DNA of 64,000 nt from Puccinellia tenuiflora (Eukaryota; Streptophyta; Magnoliopsida; Poales; Poaceae): positions 2,576,854 through 2,640,853 of the forward strand of contig QRDG01000529.1 of NCBI GenBank assembly GCA_012064385.1, read 5' to 3'. Position numbers and translations under genes: made by a program. Numbering within the stretch: position 1 is the first letter of the stretch; each line of letters opens with the position of its first letter. The notes beneath the pieces were generated by a model that was not told the origin of the DNA, made no database searches, and saw only the letters and a program-made list of their open reading frames with translations. Of the stretch, positions 22,701 through 32,408 are shown one piece after another.

Positions 22701-25700
22701 GTCTATAAAAGGACCACCAGTCCTCTTTCTGTTGTAAGCTTGTACTACATTGAGAAGAATAAATATAGCTTCTAAGGTGCCAAAAGATCCTAAGGTGCCC
22801 ACGGAGGAGAAGGATCAAATGGTGTTGGCTGCCATTTACCAAGGGATACCCATAGGAGATGCTCTTCCTGGTATCCGGAAAGGAGACCGCCAGGGCGACT
22901 TGGGAGGCCCTGAATATCATGCACATGGGTGTTGAGCGCGTGAAGGACTCCCAAGGTACAAACTCTCAAGATAGAGTTCGAGGGGCTGCACACGAAGGAG
23001 TTGAAAAGTTTTCCGCCCGGTTGACGACCATCGTCAACAAGATCTGAGCACTTGATAGAAGTTTGAGGAGACGTGTGCCATCAAGAAGTTCCTTCGATCT
23101 GTCCCGAACAAGTTTCCCTGGATTGCTTCGACCATCGAACAATTTTGCTTACCTCAAGAGTCAAGACCTCGACAATGAAGGGGTTATTGGGTGACTGAAG
23201 GTGTACGGACGCCTAAGAGGGAGTGGTGATGTTGATGAGGAGCACTTGCTGCCGACCTGTGCAGAGTGGAAGGCAAGACACCGGTGAACTCAGTAGCAAG
23301 GATGAGTGCATGGTGGAGGTCATGGCCATGGACGTGGTTGGGATAAGTCCGAGTTTAAGTGCTACAACTGTCCTTATTATGGACATATGCTTATGAGTGT
23401 CCAGAGAAGAAAGACAAAGCATTCCTTGCTAAGGCTCGTGGCGAAGACCTCCTGGGGGAGAGGGGTGCTGGAAGTGCACATCCAAAGGTGTGATACTGTC
23501 GGAGACCGTGCACATGCAATGGTGTGATACCACCGTCTGAGAGAGAGTATCGGTGTGGGGCCGACCACTATGGTGTGATGCCAGTCACTAGAAAGGTTGG
23601 TGTGAAGCCAGTGACGGTGGTTTGATGCCATCGTCAAGTTTAAGAGTCGGTGTGAAGCCGACGACTGTGGTGTGATGCCACTGGCATATGGAAGGTCAAT
23701 GTGAGACCGACATCGGTGGTGTGATGCCATCTGATATGGCGTCAATTTGAGGTTGACGGTGTGATGACGTTGCTAGATATGAGGCGGTGCGAACCATCAC
23801 AAGATGAAGTGCATGGTTCGGGTGAGGATTAGTGAATCTGGTTGTATAGCAAGATTAAAGGGGAGAATGTTAACAGTAATTTTATCATATCCATAGTGGG
23901 TAAGCACATGCAACTTAAGTTTTTTTTTTTTGAAGTAAAACAATATATTAAAATCAAGCAAACATGCCCGCCTCATTAAAAACCTTCCAGCCCCCTTCGG
24001 TACCCTAGAAGGAAAAGAGTGCGTCTGAAAACCTGTTGCTTTGGTCTGGGTTACAATCAGTCCTAAGACTGTTTTCTAAGAAATCTGGGGGTTCATCCCA
24101 AGACCTAATTTCTACCTGAGTACAAGCATAGCGTGCACACTCATGAGCTACCTTGTTAGTATTACGCCCCACAAAACTGAGCTCGAAGAGTTCCAACGAG
24201 GAACTCATCTCCTCTATTTCACTTAACATAGGGGCTAAAGCCGAGCGCTGTGTCTTCCTTCCTCTCCACAGGCTCACCAGCTCTGCACAGTCCGACTGAC
24301 AGAGGACACGCACAAAACCATGTTGCTTTGCAAAGGCTACTGCGTCTCTGAAGGCAAGTGCTTCGACAGAAAGGGGATCCGAAATGCCATGGTAAACATG
24401 ACACCACGCAGCTCTGAAACCCCCTGCATCCCGCGCAACACCTCCACCTCCTGCAATACCCTGCTCTTCTCTAACTGCACCACCACAGTTCAGTTTTATA
24501 ATGTCCGGCCCTGGGCCATGCCAGGTACATGGTGGTCGACTAGCTCCCACCTTAGGAACCTTCATCTCCAGGTAACCCAATGTCTCAGCAATAGATTCCA
24601 GCGTTTTAGAAGGATCATATCCTTTATCATCATGCGTTCATCGATTTCTGGAATCCCAAATTGCTGACATTATGGAAATCAATTTCTCTCGCACCCCTTG
24701 ACTGAACATAGCATCACATAAGATGTCCATTGCCCAAGTATCGGGGTGCAGATTCGGTAACTTCAAATGCAAGATATCTCGGGCAGCCGCCCAGAACTGT
24801 TTCGCGTGCCCGCATTCCATCAGTGCATGATACAAAGTCTCTGAAGTTGTTTTACAAACCGAGCATGTACTATCTCCTCTGACATGCTGCCTGGTGAGGG
24901 TTGCATAATCCGGCACAATGCCTTTCAAAACCCGCCACCAAAAAACTCGTACTGTCGGTAAAACATCCAACTTCCAGAGTCTTCTCCATTTTTCCTCATT
25001 GTGCATACTCGAATGTCCAATCCCACTAGTGATCGCTGCCTCTCTACCCTCCTTTGCTGACAAGAGAGCACGATAATATATCTATGTATCATGTATATAG
25101 GTCTGTGGTACTAAGAGTTTTTGGTAGGTGTCTGAAGTTTATAGTACAGGAAAGAAAAGGATCCAGGCTGGACTAGCTGCAGTCGGTAATAGAAATTAGA
25201 AGCAAATCGAGATGTGCCTTAGCTGTAATAGTACACGTCCAGGCTAGACATAGTTTCACTATGTTGGTAGCTAAAGCAGAGTCGGTTTGTGAATCTATAA
25301 AAGAACCATCAGTCCTCTTTCTATTTTTTTTTATAAGGAGTATATATTAATATCGCGAAGATAGTCCTCTTTCTATTGTAAGCCTGTACTACATTGAGAA
25401 GAATAAATATAGGTTCATCTCTTATTTGTACGTGTGTGTGGGACACAAACATATCAGGAAAGATCAGTGTGTGTGCGCGCATCACATCCTTAGAGAGAGG
25501 AAGTCCTGGTGAGAGCTAGTAGCTAGCTCGAACAAAAGGGTTCACTGATAATTAAAAAAACACACCATTCTCCCAATTGATCAATTCCAAAGGTTTATTC
25601 ATTTCTAACATAGTAACATGCCTCTGTCTTTTGAATCACTCCCCTAGATGATGTCTCTTAATTCTGAATTCTTATTTGGATGACAGGATTTTGAGGCTGC

Positions 25701-25788
25701 TCTGCAGGAGGTCAGACCTTCTGTTTCCGCAAGCGAACTGGGGATTTATGAAGAATGGAACAAGCAGTTTGGCAGCCTATCAATCTAA
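13739..25788 (+). CDS. FIGNL1: Fidgetin-like 1 AAA-ATPase, 13 exons, 687 aa
   Basis: Exons: 13739-14046, 16598-16736, 17036-17461, 18444-18679, 19590-19717, 19792-19910, 19991-20083, 21168-21269, 21350-21452, 21938-22021, 22085-22180, 22292-22419, 25687-25788. All introns have GT...AG, all phases agree, and the sum is 2064 nt, close to Arabidopsis FIGL1 in length. The N-terminus has ENWRKEVDERLRRLHSLLFG. Exon 3 ends with EFVTARIKL, an FxxA motif like the RAD51-binding segment of FIGNL1. The AAA module has GPPGTGKT (Walker A, across exons 6/7), VIFVDEID (Walker B, exon 8), GATNRPQELDEAARRR (sensor/arginine-finger region) and the Vps4-type C-terminus ending QFGSLSI. The family forms hexamers that remodel RAD51/DMC1 filaments and limits meiotic crossovers. 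No stop or frameshift was found. The exon 3 acceptor is the least certain boundary. Confidence 0.95.
14800..15060 (-). pseudogene. LINE reverse-transcriptase fragment in FIGNL1 intron 1
   Basis: A minus-strand frame contains CMPKQVGGLGIPDLSQLG and LKVRWLWLQ, the usual segment just C-terminal of the LINE RT domain. Only about 60 codons remain, with no 3' tail or target duplication visible. It is a relic inside the 2.55-kb first intron and should not affect the gene product. Confidence 0.65.
15270..15500. repeat. Imperfect direct repeat in intron 1
   Basis: CCTTCAAGTACACGGGGCAAT...TTATAACTCAGGCCCATTCCGATG (from about 15272) recurs as CCTTCAAGTACGGGACAAT...TTATAATTCCGGCCCACTCTGATG (from about 15419), a spacing near 147 bp. 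No other feature was recognised. Confidence 0.5.
15555..15661. mobile_element. Stowaway MITE fragment in intron 1
   Basis: The right end reads CTTATAAGAAGGAACGGAAGGAGTA, matching the complement of the Stowaway terminus TACTCCCTCCGTTC. The left terminus is not recognisable, so the element is truncated or diverged. Confidence 0.55.
21824..21897. repeat. 22-bp tandem repeat in FIGNL1 intron 9
   Basis: GCATCAGTGATCATGACTTGTA is repeated at 21824, 21846 and 21868, the third with a partial internal duplication of CAGTGAT. It lies about 40 bp before the exon 10 acceptor. Confidence 0.8.
22800..23420 (+). pseudogene. Degenerate copia gag
   Basis: Pieces in several frames match the copia gag domain (UBN2-like). 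They are DQMVLAAIYQGIP (22820), ETARATWEALNIMHMGVERVKDSQ-type sequence (about 22880-22960) and GVEKFSARLTTIVNKI (about 23000-23045). A zinc-knuckle relic CYNCPYYGHM follows at about 23360, with the final Cys lost. Frameshifts and stops separate them. No protease, integrase or RT follows. Confidence 0.65.
23485..23780 (+). repeat. Degenerate GGTGTGATGCCA repeat array
   Basis: About ten copies of GGTGTGATGCCA and variants (GGTGTGAAGCCR, GGTGTGATACCA) alternate with 8- to 25-base spacers. Neighbouring copies form a dimeric unit of roughly 50-60 bp. The array sits between the gag relic and the 3' LTR, where pol would be expected. Confidence 0.7.
23920..25075 (-). pseudogene. 5'-truncated LINE (zf-RVT and RNase H region)
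   Basis: A run of T at 23920-23931 is the poly(A) tail of a minus-strand LINE. Reading leftward from 25063, one frame has the zinc-binding RT-associated segment (FWWRVLKGIVPDY, CSVCKTTSETLYHALMECGH). A second frame (24580-24005) has an RNase H-like domain (SVEALAFRDAV, LCQSDCAELV, NKVAHECARYA). The first catalytic position reads NCGGAV where NxDG is usual, so the active Asp appears lost. The RT domain itself is missing. The element is inserted in the right LTR of the small copia element; no clear target duplication. Confidence 0.8.
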
Positions 25789-26436
25789 TTTGCACAGAAA
25801 TATTCTCAAGTAAGTTTAAATAAACTCGCAGATGCGTGGTTCAGTGATTCACCATGAATATTACAACAGATATTTCGTTGATTACACACAATATTGCACC
25901 GTCACAAGTACTTCTGTGCACCTCTTAAGTTCCACATTAAGTATACGTGGACTAAGAAAAATACCAAGAAAGTTACAATATGTTTCCGAGCTTTTATGCA
26001 TCATAGCAGAACTACACATCCTAAACAATGTCCACTTTTCGTCCTACAACTTCAAAATAGTCGGAGGCATACCCGAAACTCCCAGGATCATCCGCTTTGC
26101 CTCTTCAGCCCTTCACAACCCACTTTTTCACATGACCTGTTTATAATTTTTGCCAATTTGTCTAGTTAAGTAAGATGAGCCCACATGTCAGTGCTAGCCT
26201 CCTCTCTCTCCCTTCCTCCCCTCTCTTTGCTCATCTATCTCACCCTGAGCATGAAACCATGGCCGAAGGCCGTCAGGTGGATGGTAGCAACAGTGGGCTC
26301 TGCTAATGGCGACGGTGGCTTCACAGTGATGATGAATTCTTGGCATCACAGAGAAGGTGGACACCGTTAGGAGGGTAGCATATCGCCTCTGGAACAACGA
26401 TGATGAACTAATTGAAGTCTAGCTTATTGGAGACAT
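25789..26436 (+). other. FIGNL1 3' UTR and downstream sequence
   Basis: After the TAA at 25786-25788 a strong donor-like CAAGTAAGTTT occurs at about 25809-25819, so part of the 3' UTR may be spliced. No canonical AATAAA stands out in the first 300 bp. Short frames at 25832-26370 do not resemble known proteins. Confidence 0.35.
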
Positions 26437-26439
26437 TAA

Positions 26440-28406
26440 GGGTGTGTTTGGTTCGGATCACCACATAGAATGTAATGGGTTGGTTCTGCACCTGGCACCC
26501 ATTCTAGTGTTTGGTTGTAAATAAGGAATGAAATGGACTCGTTCTCCAAATGGCATATTCGCTCCAGATGCGGAATGCGGCCGTTCCACCAAATCGGTGG
26601 AATGCACACGTTCCCTCACCGCTAATCTCTCGCTCACCTGGAAATAAACAGCTCACCCTATTCTCTCCCGTACTCATCCTCCCGTTTCTAGCGGCGCGCG
26701 GTGGTGGGAAGAAAGGAGAAGGCGGCAGGGGGAGGAAAGGAGCCGGGGAAGGGTTAGCAATCAGCGTAGGTGGCGGTGGCGGCTGTGGCAAGCAGCGGCG
26801 ACGGAGGCAAGCAGTGGCGGTGGCGGCTGTGGCAAGCAGCGGCGATGGAGGCAAGCAGTGGGAAAGCAGCGACCGATTTGGACAGGCTAGCAAGGTAGCA
26901 GCAGTAAGCAGTGACGGCGATCGATCTGGAGAAGAGCTGATTGAGGAGTAGCAGCAGCGGCCGATCCACTCCTTTGCAAGGATTTTTTTACTTGCTGCCC
27001 ATGTCCACTTCAATTCCCATGTCCGGTTCAATTTTCATGGTCATGTCTAGCTCGATTTTGAGGAGAAAAATAAATCTTTGACTAAAATTTATTGTTTTTC
27101 TTGGAATATATGGTGTTTTATGCTGCTGTCCATAGGTATATAATAATTTGTTGATGAAATTCATTGTTTTTCTTAGAAAAATTTACTACATATGTGGGAG
27201 GGTATGCTCACCATTCATATGAAAGAGGTGAGATAAACCAGATTCTAGCCATTCCATTCCAGTTTTTTGTCCCAACCAAACGTAGAATGGAACCATTCCA
27301 TTCCTCCTTTTAGTCAAAACCAAACACGAGAACGGAACCGACCCATTCCACTAGAATGGAACCGTGACATTACGTTCCACTTCGTTCTCGAACCAGGCTG
27401 ACATTATACAGGTTGGGCTGAGATTTGTCGTGTGTTTGGTGGGTTGTATGTGTTGACCCAGGTGGGTTGTATGCATTGGGACATCCTGGGTCATTTCACC
27501 ATATTAACAGTACGTAAATAACATTTTAATTATGCTTGTATTATGTGGTTGGATTAGCTTAATTGTAATATAGAGCCGATTGGAGGATTTAAAATATTAT
27601 ATCACCGTTTTTACTTATAGGTCCTCCAAATCCAGAAATTAAAATTACAAACAGTCCAAATTCTTATATACAGGCCCCTGAAAAGGATTTAAAAAGCAAT
27701 CGGGTCCATCCCATGGCGTGCAGCGAGCACGCGAGCGGCGCTGACCAGAGCTCGCCGGATTAGGCGCGGCTTGGCTTGTCTGGAGGAGGCTCGCCGGAGC
27801 TAGGCGTGGCTGGGCTTGTCTGGAGGAGGCTCGCCGGAGCTAGGCGTGGCTGGGCTTGTCTGGAGGAGGCTCGCCGGAGCTAGGCGCGGCTAGGCGTGCA
27901 GGGAGACTAGCACGAGGCTCGGCCGGAGAAGGACGAGCTCGGCCAGAGGAGGAGGTCGGCCGAAGGAGGACGAGCTCGGTCAGAGGAGGAGGAGGTCCGC
28001 TGGAGGAGGAGCTCGGCCGGAGCGAGGCGGCTCGAGGTGCACGGAGGAGGCGCGAGGAGGAACTCGGTCGGAGCTGGCCGGAGAGAAGCGGCGCGAGCAG
28101 CATGGTAGGAGGCGGCGCAAGGAGAGAAGGAGACGGGGGAAATGAAATCGCTTTTCGGGGGCGGGGAGGGGGGGGGGGGGGGCTGGGCGGCTGATGCTCG
28201 TGTGGGACCCATGCGTGGGAATTTTTCTGTATGAACTCAGCCAGGCTGAGGTGAGAAGCTCGATTTGAGCTTCCCAAGTGGGCATGGCTGAGGGGGATTT
28301 TCTGTATAAGGTGGGCACGGCCCAGATGGCTAAGCCGGGCTACCAAACACCCAAAACTGGGTTGAGGTGGGAATCTCTGGGAGGAGCCGGGCTACCAAAC
28401 ACACCC
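26440..28406. mobile_element. Tourist-like (PIF/Harbinger-type) element, composite
   Basis: GGGTGTGTTTGG at the left and CCAAACACACCC at the right form a perfect 12-bp terminal inverted repeat. They are flanked by TAA (26437-26439 and 28407-28409), the target type of PIF/Harbinger elements. Internal copies of the terminal phrase (CCAAACACGAG near 27325, GCTACCAAACACCC near 28340) suggest one element inside another. No transposase was found. Frames at 27840-28346 come from GC-rich repetitive DNA. Confidence 0.7.
27752..27893. repeat. 40-bp GC-rich tandem repeat
   Basis: The unit starting TCGCCGGAGCTAGGCGTGGC and ending CTTGTCTGGAGGAGGC is 40 bp. Two exact copies lie at 27791-27830 and 27831-27870, with partial variants on both sides. 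Related GGAGGAGGAGCTCGGCCGG words continue to 28090, and a run of 13 G lies near 28169. Confidence 0.8.
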
Positions 28407-28409
28407 TAA

Positions 28410-29244
28410 GACATGGATTCCTCGTTGAGGAAGCTCTGTGATGGCAGCACTAATCACTTGAGTAAGTGAGACACTTTGAGCATGGGATCTAGGGAAGCAG
28501 AAGATCCGATCAGCTGGTTGATGAACTCACCAGATGGATGGAATTAAAACAGGGGAGCTCACATGGAGTTGGGAAAGAAGTGGGTTTGCCTGATCCTGCA
28601 CAGAAAGGCAATTTGTCTCACGTGTGCTACAGAAACGAACACATGAAAGTGAAGACGCTGCGAGGCAAGACCCATTGGAGCAACCGCAGACTCGATGGCC
28701 ACTGCGACGGCCTCAGGCGACGCAAGCAGAGATAAATACGACAGGGGAGATCCGATCCGCCTACCCCTCTGACGCCATTACCGTGGAGGGAGTTCGCCAC
28801 CTTCTCTCCCACCAATGTCCGCTCCACTCGCAGCTTAGGGGAGCCGCGAGTTACAGAGCAGTCTGGGAATGGGAGGAGGAAGTGGGACCAGAGGGAGAAG
28901 ATGAGGAAAAGGATGACAAATGACTGACGTTTTGGTGGGTGCTGCCACCATATTATTATCTTTTTCTGATTTTGCTGTCTGACTGTAAGGTCATTTTGAT
29001 ATGGGGGAAAACACACAATTCAATAAGAAAGGTGCATGGATAACTTGCAAGGCAAACACGAACCAACACCCAAACTCACACACCATTGAATCGAGTTCCC
29101 CTTTGTAAACTTTGGTGCCTTTTCGAGAGAAAATGCACATATTTATATGTATTTACGCTATTCATTGTCAAAGTGCAAAAGTGGATTTTGTTCTGGTTTA
29201 TTAATGGTAACTTTCTAGTTCAACTCACTGTTTTTTCTTAAAGC
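28410..29244. other. Unique intergenic stretch, no gene recognised
   Basis: Frames at 28538-28923 (plus) and 28627-29016 (minus) are short and resemble nothing I know. The stretch 28590-28860 has a moderately high GC content, as in a grass first exon, but no start with a supporting leader could be chosen. The tandem duplication begins at its right edge. Confidence 0.4.
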
Positions 29245-29689
29245 ATGTGCAGTTTTATTTATTGATGAGTAGAAGCATTTCTAACAGACATATATAAAGA
29301 ACTTTTTTTTGTTCATTAGATCACTCTTCTGTTTATCCCCTTTTAAATTTTAGCTAGGGCTAGTTTCTACCATGGCTTGTTATCTATATGTACTTGTCAT
29401 CTGTGAACAATAAACCTGTTAAAAAAAAAATCTGTGAACAATAATGCAGATTGCAGAAGACTCCATAGTAGTTCCTTCGTATTTTTTCCAGAAATCATAC
29501 TGGACTTCTGGTACCGTTTGTGTGGCGTTCATCATGCTTACTAACCCTTTGTTAGTATTATGATATCCTCATCATACTATAGCCAATCTAAATACAAATG
29601 TGTAGTGAATCTTGTCTCATGTAATATACTTAGGGTGAATATCGGAGAGTTTGAGTTAATCGTCTTGCAATTTATGCTTCACTGTTAGC

Positions 29690-30000
29690 AGGGAGCATGG
29701 TTCTGCGCAGATGACGGTTATGAAACATGTCCGTGGAGCAACAGTCAATCAAGCGTGCCTAACTCTATGCACCCATATGCCTTCAGGTACTTGTCATTAT
29801 TCAGCGATGAAGTTAATGCAGTGCTCCATGTCTGTCAGCAGAACACATTGCGTGGGAAACTGAAGATCCTGATGATTGATAATTTGGTTCTATGTATCGT
29901 ATGTGAGAATCCGAAGATACTGATAATTTGGTTCTATATGTGTTGCTGGACGCGAACTGTTTTGCAGCCTGTAACTCTGCATAGTTTTTCTTGGGGGTAG
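29690..30000 (+). other. Possible spliced 3'-UTR exon, copy 1
   Basis: CTTCACTGTTAGCAG before GGAGCATGGTTCTGCGC resembles a 3' splice acceptor, and the following 300 bp look transcribed but not coding. Copies 1 and 2 differ by single-base indels in all frames, for example at 29761 against 39285. The donor-like GTAAGT after the FIGNL1 stop could pair with it. This is inference only; the block may equally be unrelated. Confidence 0.25.
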
Positions 30001-30177
30001 TTGAAGAGAAGCAATGCTAAAAGTTACGCAAATGTTCATCATTGCAAATACATGCTACCAGGTTTGAATGTAATCTGCTGTTTTGTTTGCTGTGGCTAGT
30101 TGATTCCGGGATGATGGAATGTAATCTAGTCCCTCCGTTCACTAATATAGGATTTTTTACCTATTTTAATATGACTA

Positions 30178-32307
30178 CTCCCTCCGTTCCTAAATATAAG
30201 ATGTTTTAGCCTTTTTTTTTTTACCTTTTCTTGCAGGGGAGACCCCCACAACCCACTTTATTAAAAAAAGTAAATATTTACAAAATTACAACATATGTAC
30301 AAAACAAAGATCAATGAAGAGTGTCAAGCCATGATGACAACTGGGAAAAAACAGCCTCCTTCATCCTGTATTTAAGCAGGGTGATCTCCTGAAAGAACAA
30401 TGCCTTCCAGCCTCTAAAGGTTGGCCTAATATTCTTAAAGATCCAACCATTTCTCTGTTTCCATATACTCCAGCAGGCTAGGATGACCACTTCAGCAAAA
30501 CAGGGACCAGAAAAACCTCTTCTAGCAGCCAGGAGTGTTTGCGATGTAGATCCTGGATGCCAAGGAACTTGCAAGTAATTCCAAACCCTTGTGCTGAAGG
30601 AACAATTAAAGAACAGCTGCCTCCAATCCTCATAGAGATGAGCAGGACATATGACATAATCAAAATGATTTGTAACATTCCATCTCCTTCTAAACAGCAT
30701 ATCCTTAGTATTGAGACGATCATGCAGCAGTAACCAAGCAAAAAACTTGTGCTTGGATTGACATTTGCTTTTCCAAATCCAACAAGAAGTTTGGGTAACT
30801 ATGTGATTGAAATGTTGCTTATAAACCAGGCTTGGTCTCAATGTGTCAGGTCCCAGCGTACAAATCCATCTATCATCCGTGGTGCCATCTAAATCCACCT
30901 GCTGTAAGCTACCTAACAAAACTTCAAACTCTTGATGTGCTTCTATAGAAAGAGGCAGATAGAAATTTTCCAACCAATTCTGTCTGGACATAAATTGAGA
31001 AACAGACTGCAATTTGTCCAGGGCAAAGGAGAATAACCTCGGATAATGATCCTCAAGTTTGCCATGTGTCCACTTGTCTGACCAGAATATCACAGAATTT
31101 CCATTGCCAACTTCACATCTAGTTATCTCTTGATAATTTTCAAATAATTCAGAAACCCCTCTCCACAAAAAGGATCTATGTGACAACTACATGGGGCACA
31201 GATTCATGATAATATGCATCTCTGATCATCTGCACCCATGGAGTGTCGTCATTATTATAAAATTTATGCAGATGTTTCAGAAGGAGGGCTTCATTTTGAA
31301 CTTTCAAATTAATAACGCCTAAGCCCCCTTTATTTTTTGGTCTGCACACCATGTCCCAAGCAGCCAAAGAGTGAACTCTATCCTTATCTTTCTTTCTCCA
31401 TAAACAATGCCTTCTAGCTCTATCAATCACTGCAATAACTCCAGCAGGAATTTTTAGAGACAACATATAATATGTGGGCAGTGATGAAAGCACCGAATTA
31501 ACCAAAACCAATCTATCTCCATAGGAAAGAAAAGATGCAGTAACTGATAGTCTTCTTTCAACTCTATCAAGCAGAGGAGAGAAATCTTTGACAGCAGGCT
31601 TAGTAGTTCCCATTGGCAAACCTATAAGTATGTGAACGGCATGGATTCAAGTTTACATTCAAGAAATGAAGCAAGTTCCTCCATCTCCTCCTGAGGCACA
31701 TTTATGGGGACCATGGAAGATTTATGAAAATTAACCTTCAGCCCAGTAAATTGTGCATACAACTGGAGGATGTCCTTGAAAACTTGCAAGTCTTGCTTGT
31801 TGGCTGGCAGATTAATTATTGTGTCGTCAGCATATTGGATTATGGGATAATCAGCCCTGACTGGAATAGGTGCTTTTAGCAGACCTTCTCTGAATGCCCT
31901 GTTAACCAAGCTTTGCAACAGATCTGCCCCCTCAACAAATAACAGAGGAGACAGGGGATCTCCCTGCCTAACTCCCCTTTTGCAAACAAAAGGTTTTCCT
32001 GGTATACCATTTAATAGTACTGAGGAAGAACCAGATGACATAATTTCCTTTATCCAGCTGAGAAAAAGAGGAGGGAATCCTTTTGCTTTCAACACCTGCA
32101 ATATTGCTGCATGATCCAGCGTATCAAAAGCCTTTTCAAAGTCGATTTTTAAAATGACCACTTGGCTTTGTTTTAGCCTTTTTTAACCACACATGTAACT
32201 GGACTTGTTTTAATGTAAGATTCACATTAATGTACACACTAAAACGTGTCTAGATACGTGTGTGCCAGAAAACAGTAAAACATCTTATATTTAGAAACGG
32301 AGGAAGA
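30178..32307. mobile_element. Inner Stowaway MITE, copy 1
   Basis: CTCCCTCCGTTCCTAAATATAAGATG begins after a TA at 30176. The complementary end CATCTTATATTTAGAAACGGAGGAAG lies near 32280-32307. It is split by the LINE at 30212-32160; GTTTTAGCCTTTTTT on both sides of the LINE is its target duplication. Confidence 0.82.
30212..32161 (-). pseudogene. 5'-truncated LINE, copy 1
   Basis: The minus-strand reading begins inside the RT palm: KIDFEKAFDTLDH, KRGVRQGDPLSPLLF and the catalytic QYADD (32161-31622). It continues with the thumb/C-terminal part (31619-31176: GGLGVINLKVQN) and a zf-RVT segment (31186-30311: HKFFAWLLLHDRL, VICPAHL). Two frame breaks are visible: a TAG at about 31620, also present in copy 2, and an indel near 31180 found only here. 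T residues before 30224 are the tail. The endonuclease is absent. RT would copy LINE RNA at a nicked target; this copy is dead. Confidence 0.9.
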
Positions 32308-32408
32308 ACATGCATACTAAAATGAGTGACATACTTACTAAAATATGTCTACATACATAAGAATCAAGAAAAAACTAAAATGTCTTATATTAGTGAATGG
32401 AGGGAGTA

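Larger units (their letters stand above)
22460..25445 (+). mobile_element. Small copia-type LTR element in the last FIGNL1 intron
   Basis: TGTTAGCAGTAATCTTATCATATCC at 22460 and TGTTAACAGTAATTTTATCATATCC at 23868 mark two LTR starts. Both are followed, with interruptions, by AAGAGTTTTTGGTAGGTG...TTAGCTGTAATAGTAC...TACATTGAGAAGAATAAATATAG (22585-22770 and 25105-25415). The purine tract AAAGGGGAGAA precedes the second. The interior holds a degenerate gag and a short repeat array but no pol. The right LTR is split by a LINE (23920-25075). The right LTR end and target duplication are unclear. It is transcribed as intron sequence of FIGNL1, in the sense direction. Confidence 0.75.
30129..32406. 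mobile_element. Outer Stowaway MITE, copy 1
   Basis: GTCCCTCCGTTCACTAATATAGG at the left and TCTTATATTAGTGAATGGAGGGAG at the right form the terminal inverted repeat, with TA on both sides (30127-30128, 32407-32408). The real element is short; a second Stowaway carrying a LINE accounts for most of its length. Confidence 0.85.

Noticed and set aside
27840..28346. Pro/Ser- or Arg/Gly-rich frames downstream of FIGNL1
   Set aside because: They come from the GC-rich tandem repeats and homopolymer G run inside the Tourist-like element.
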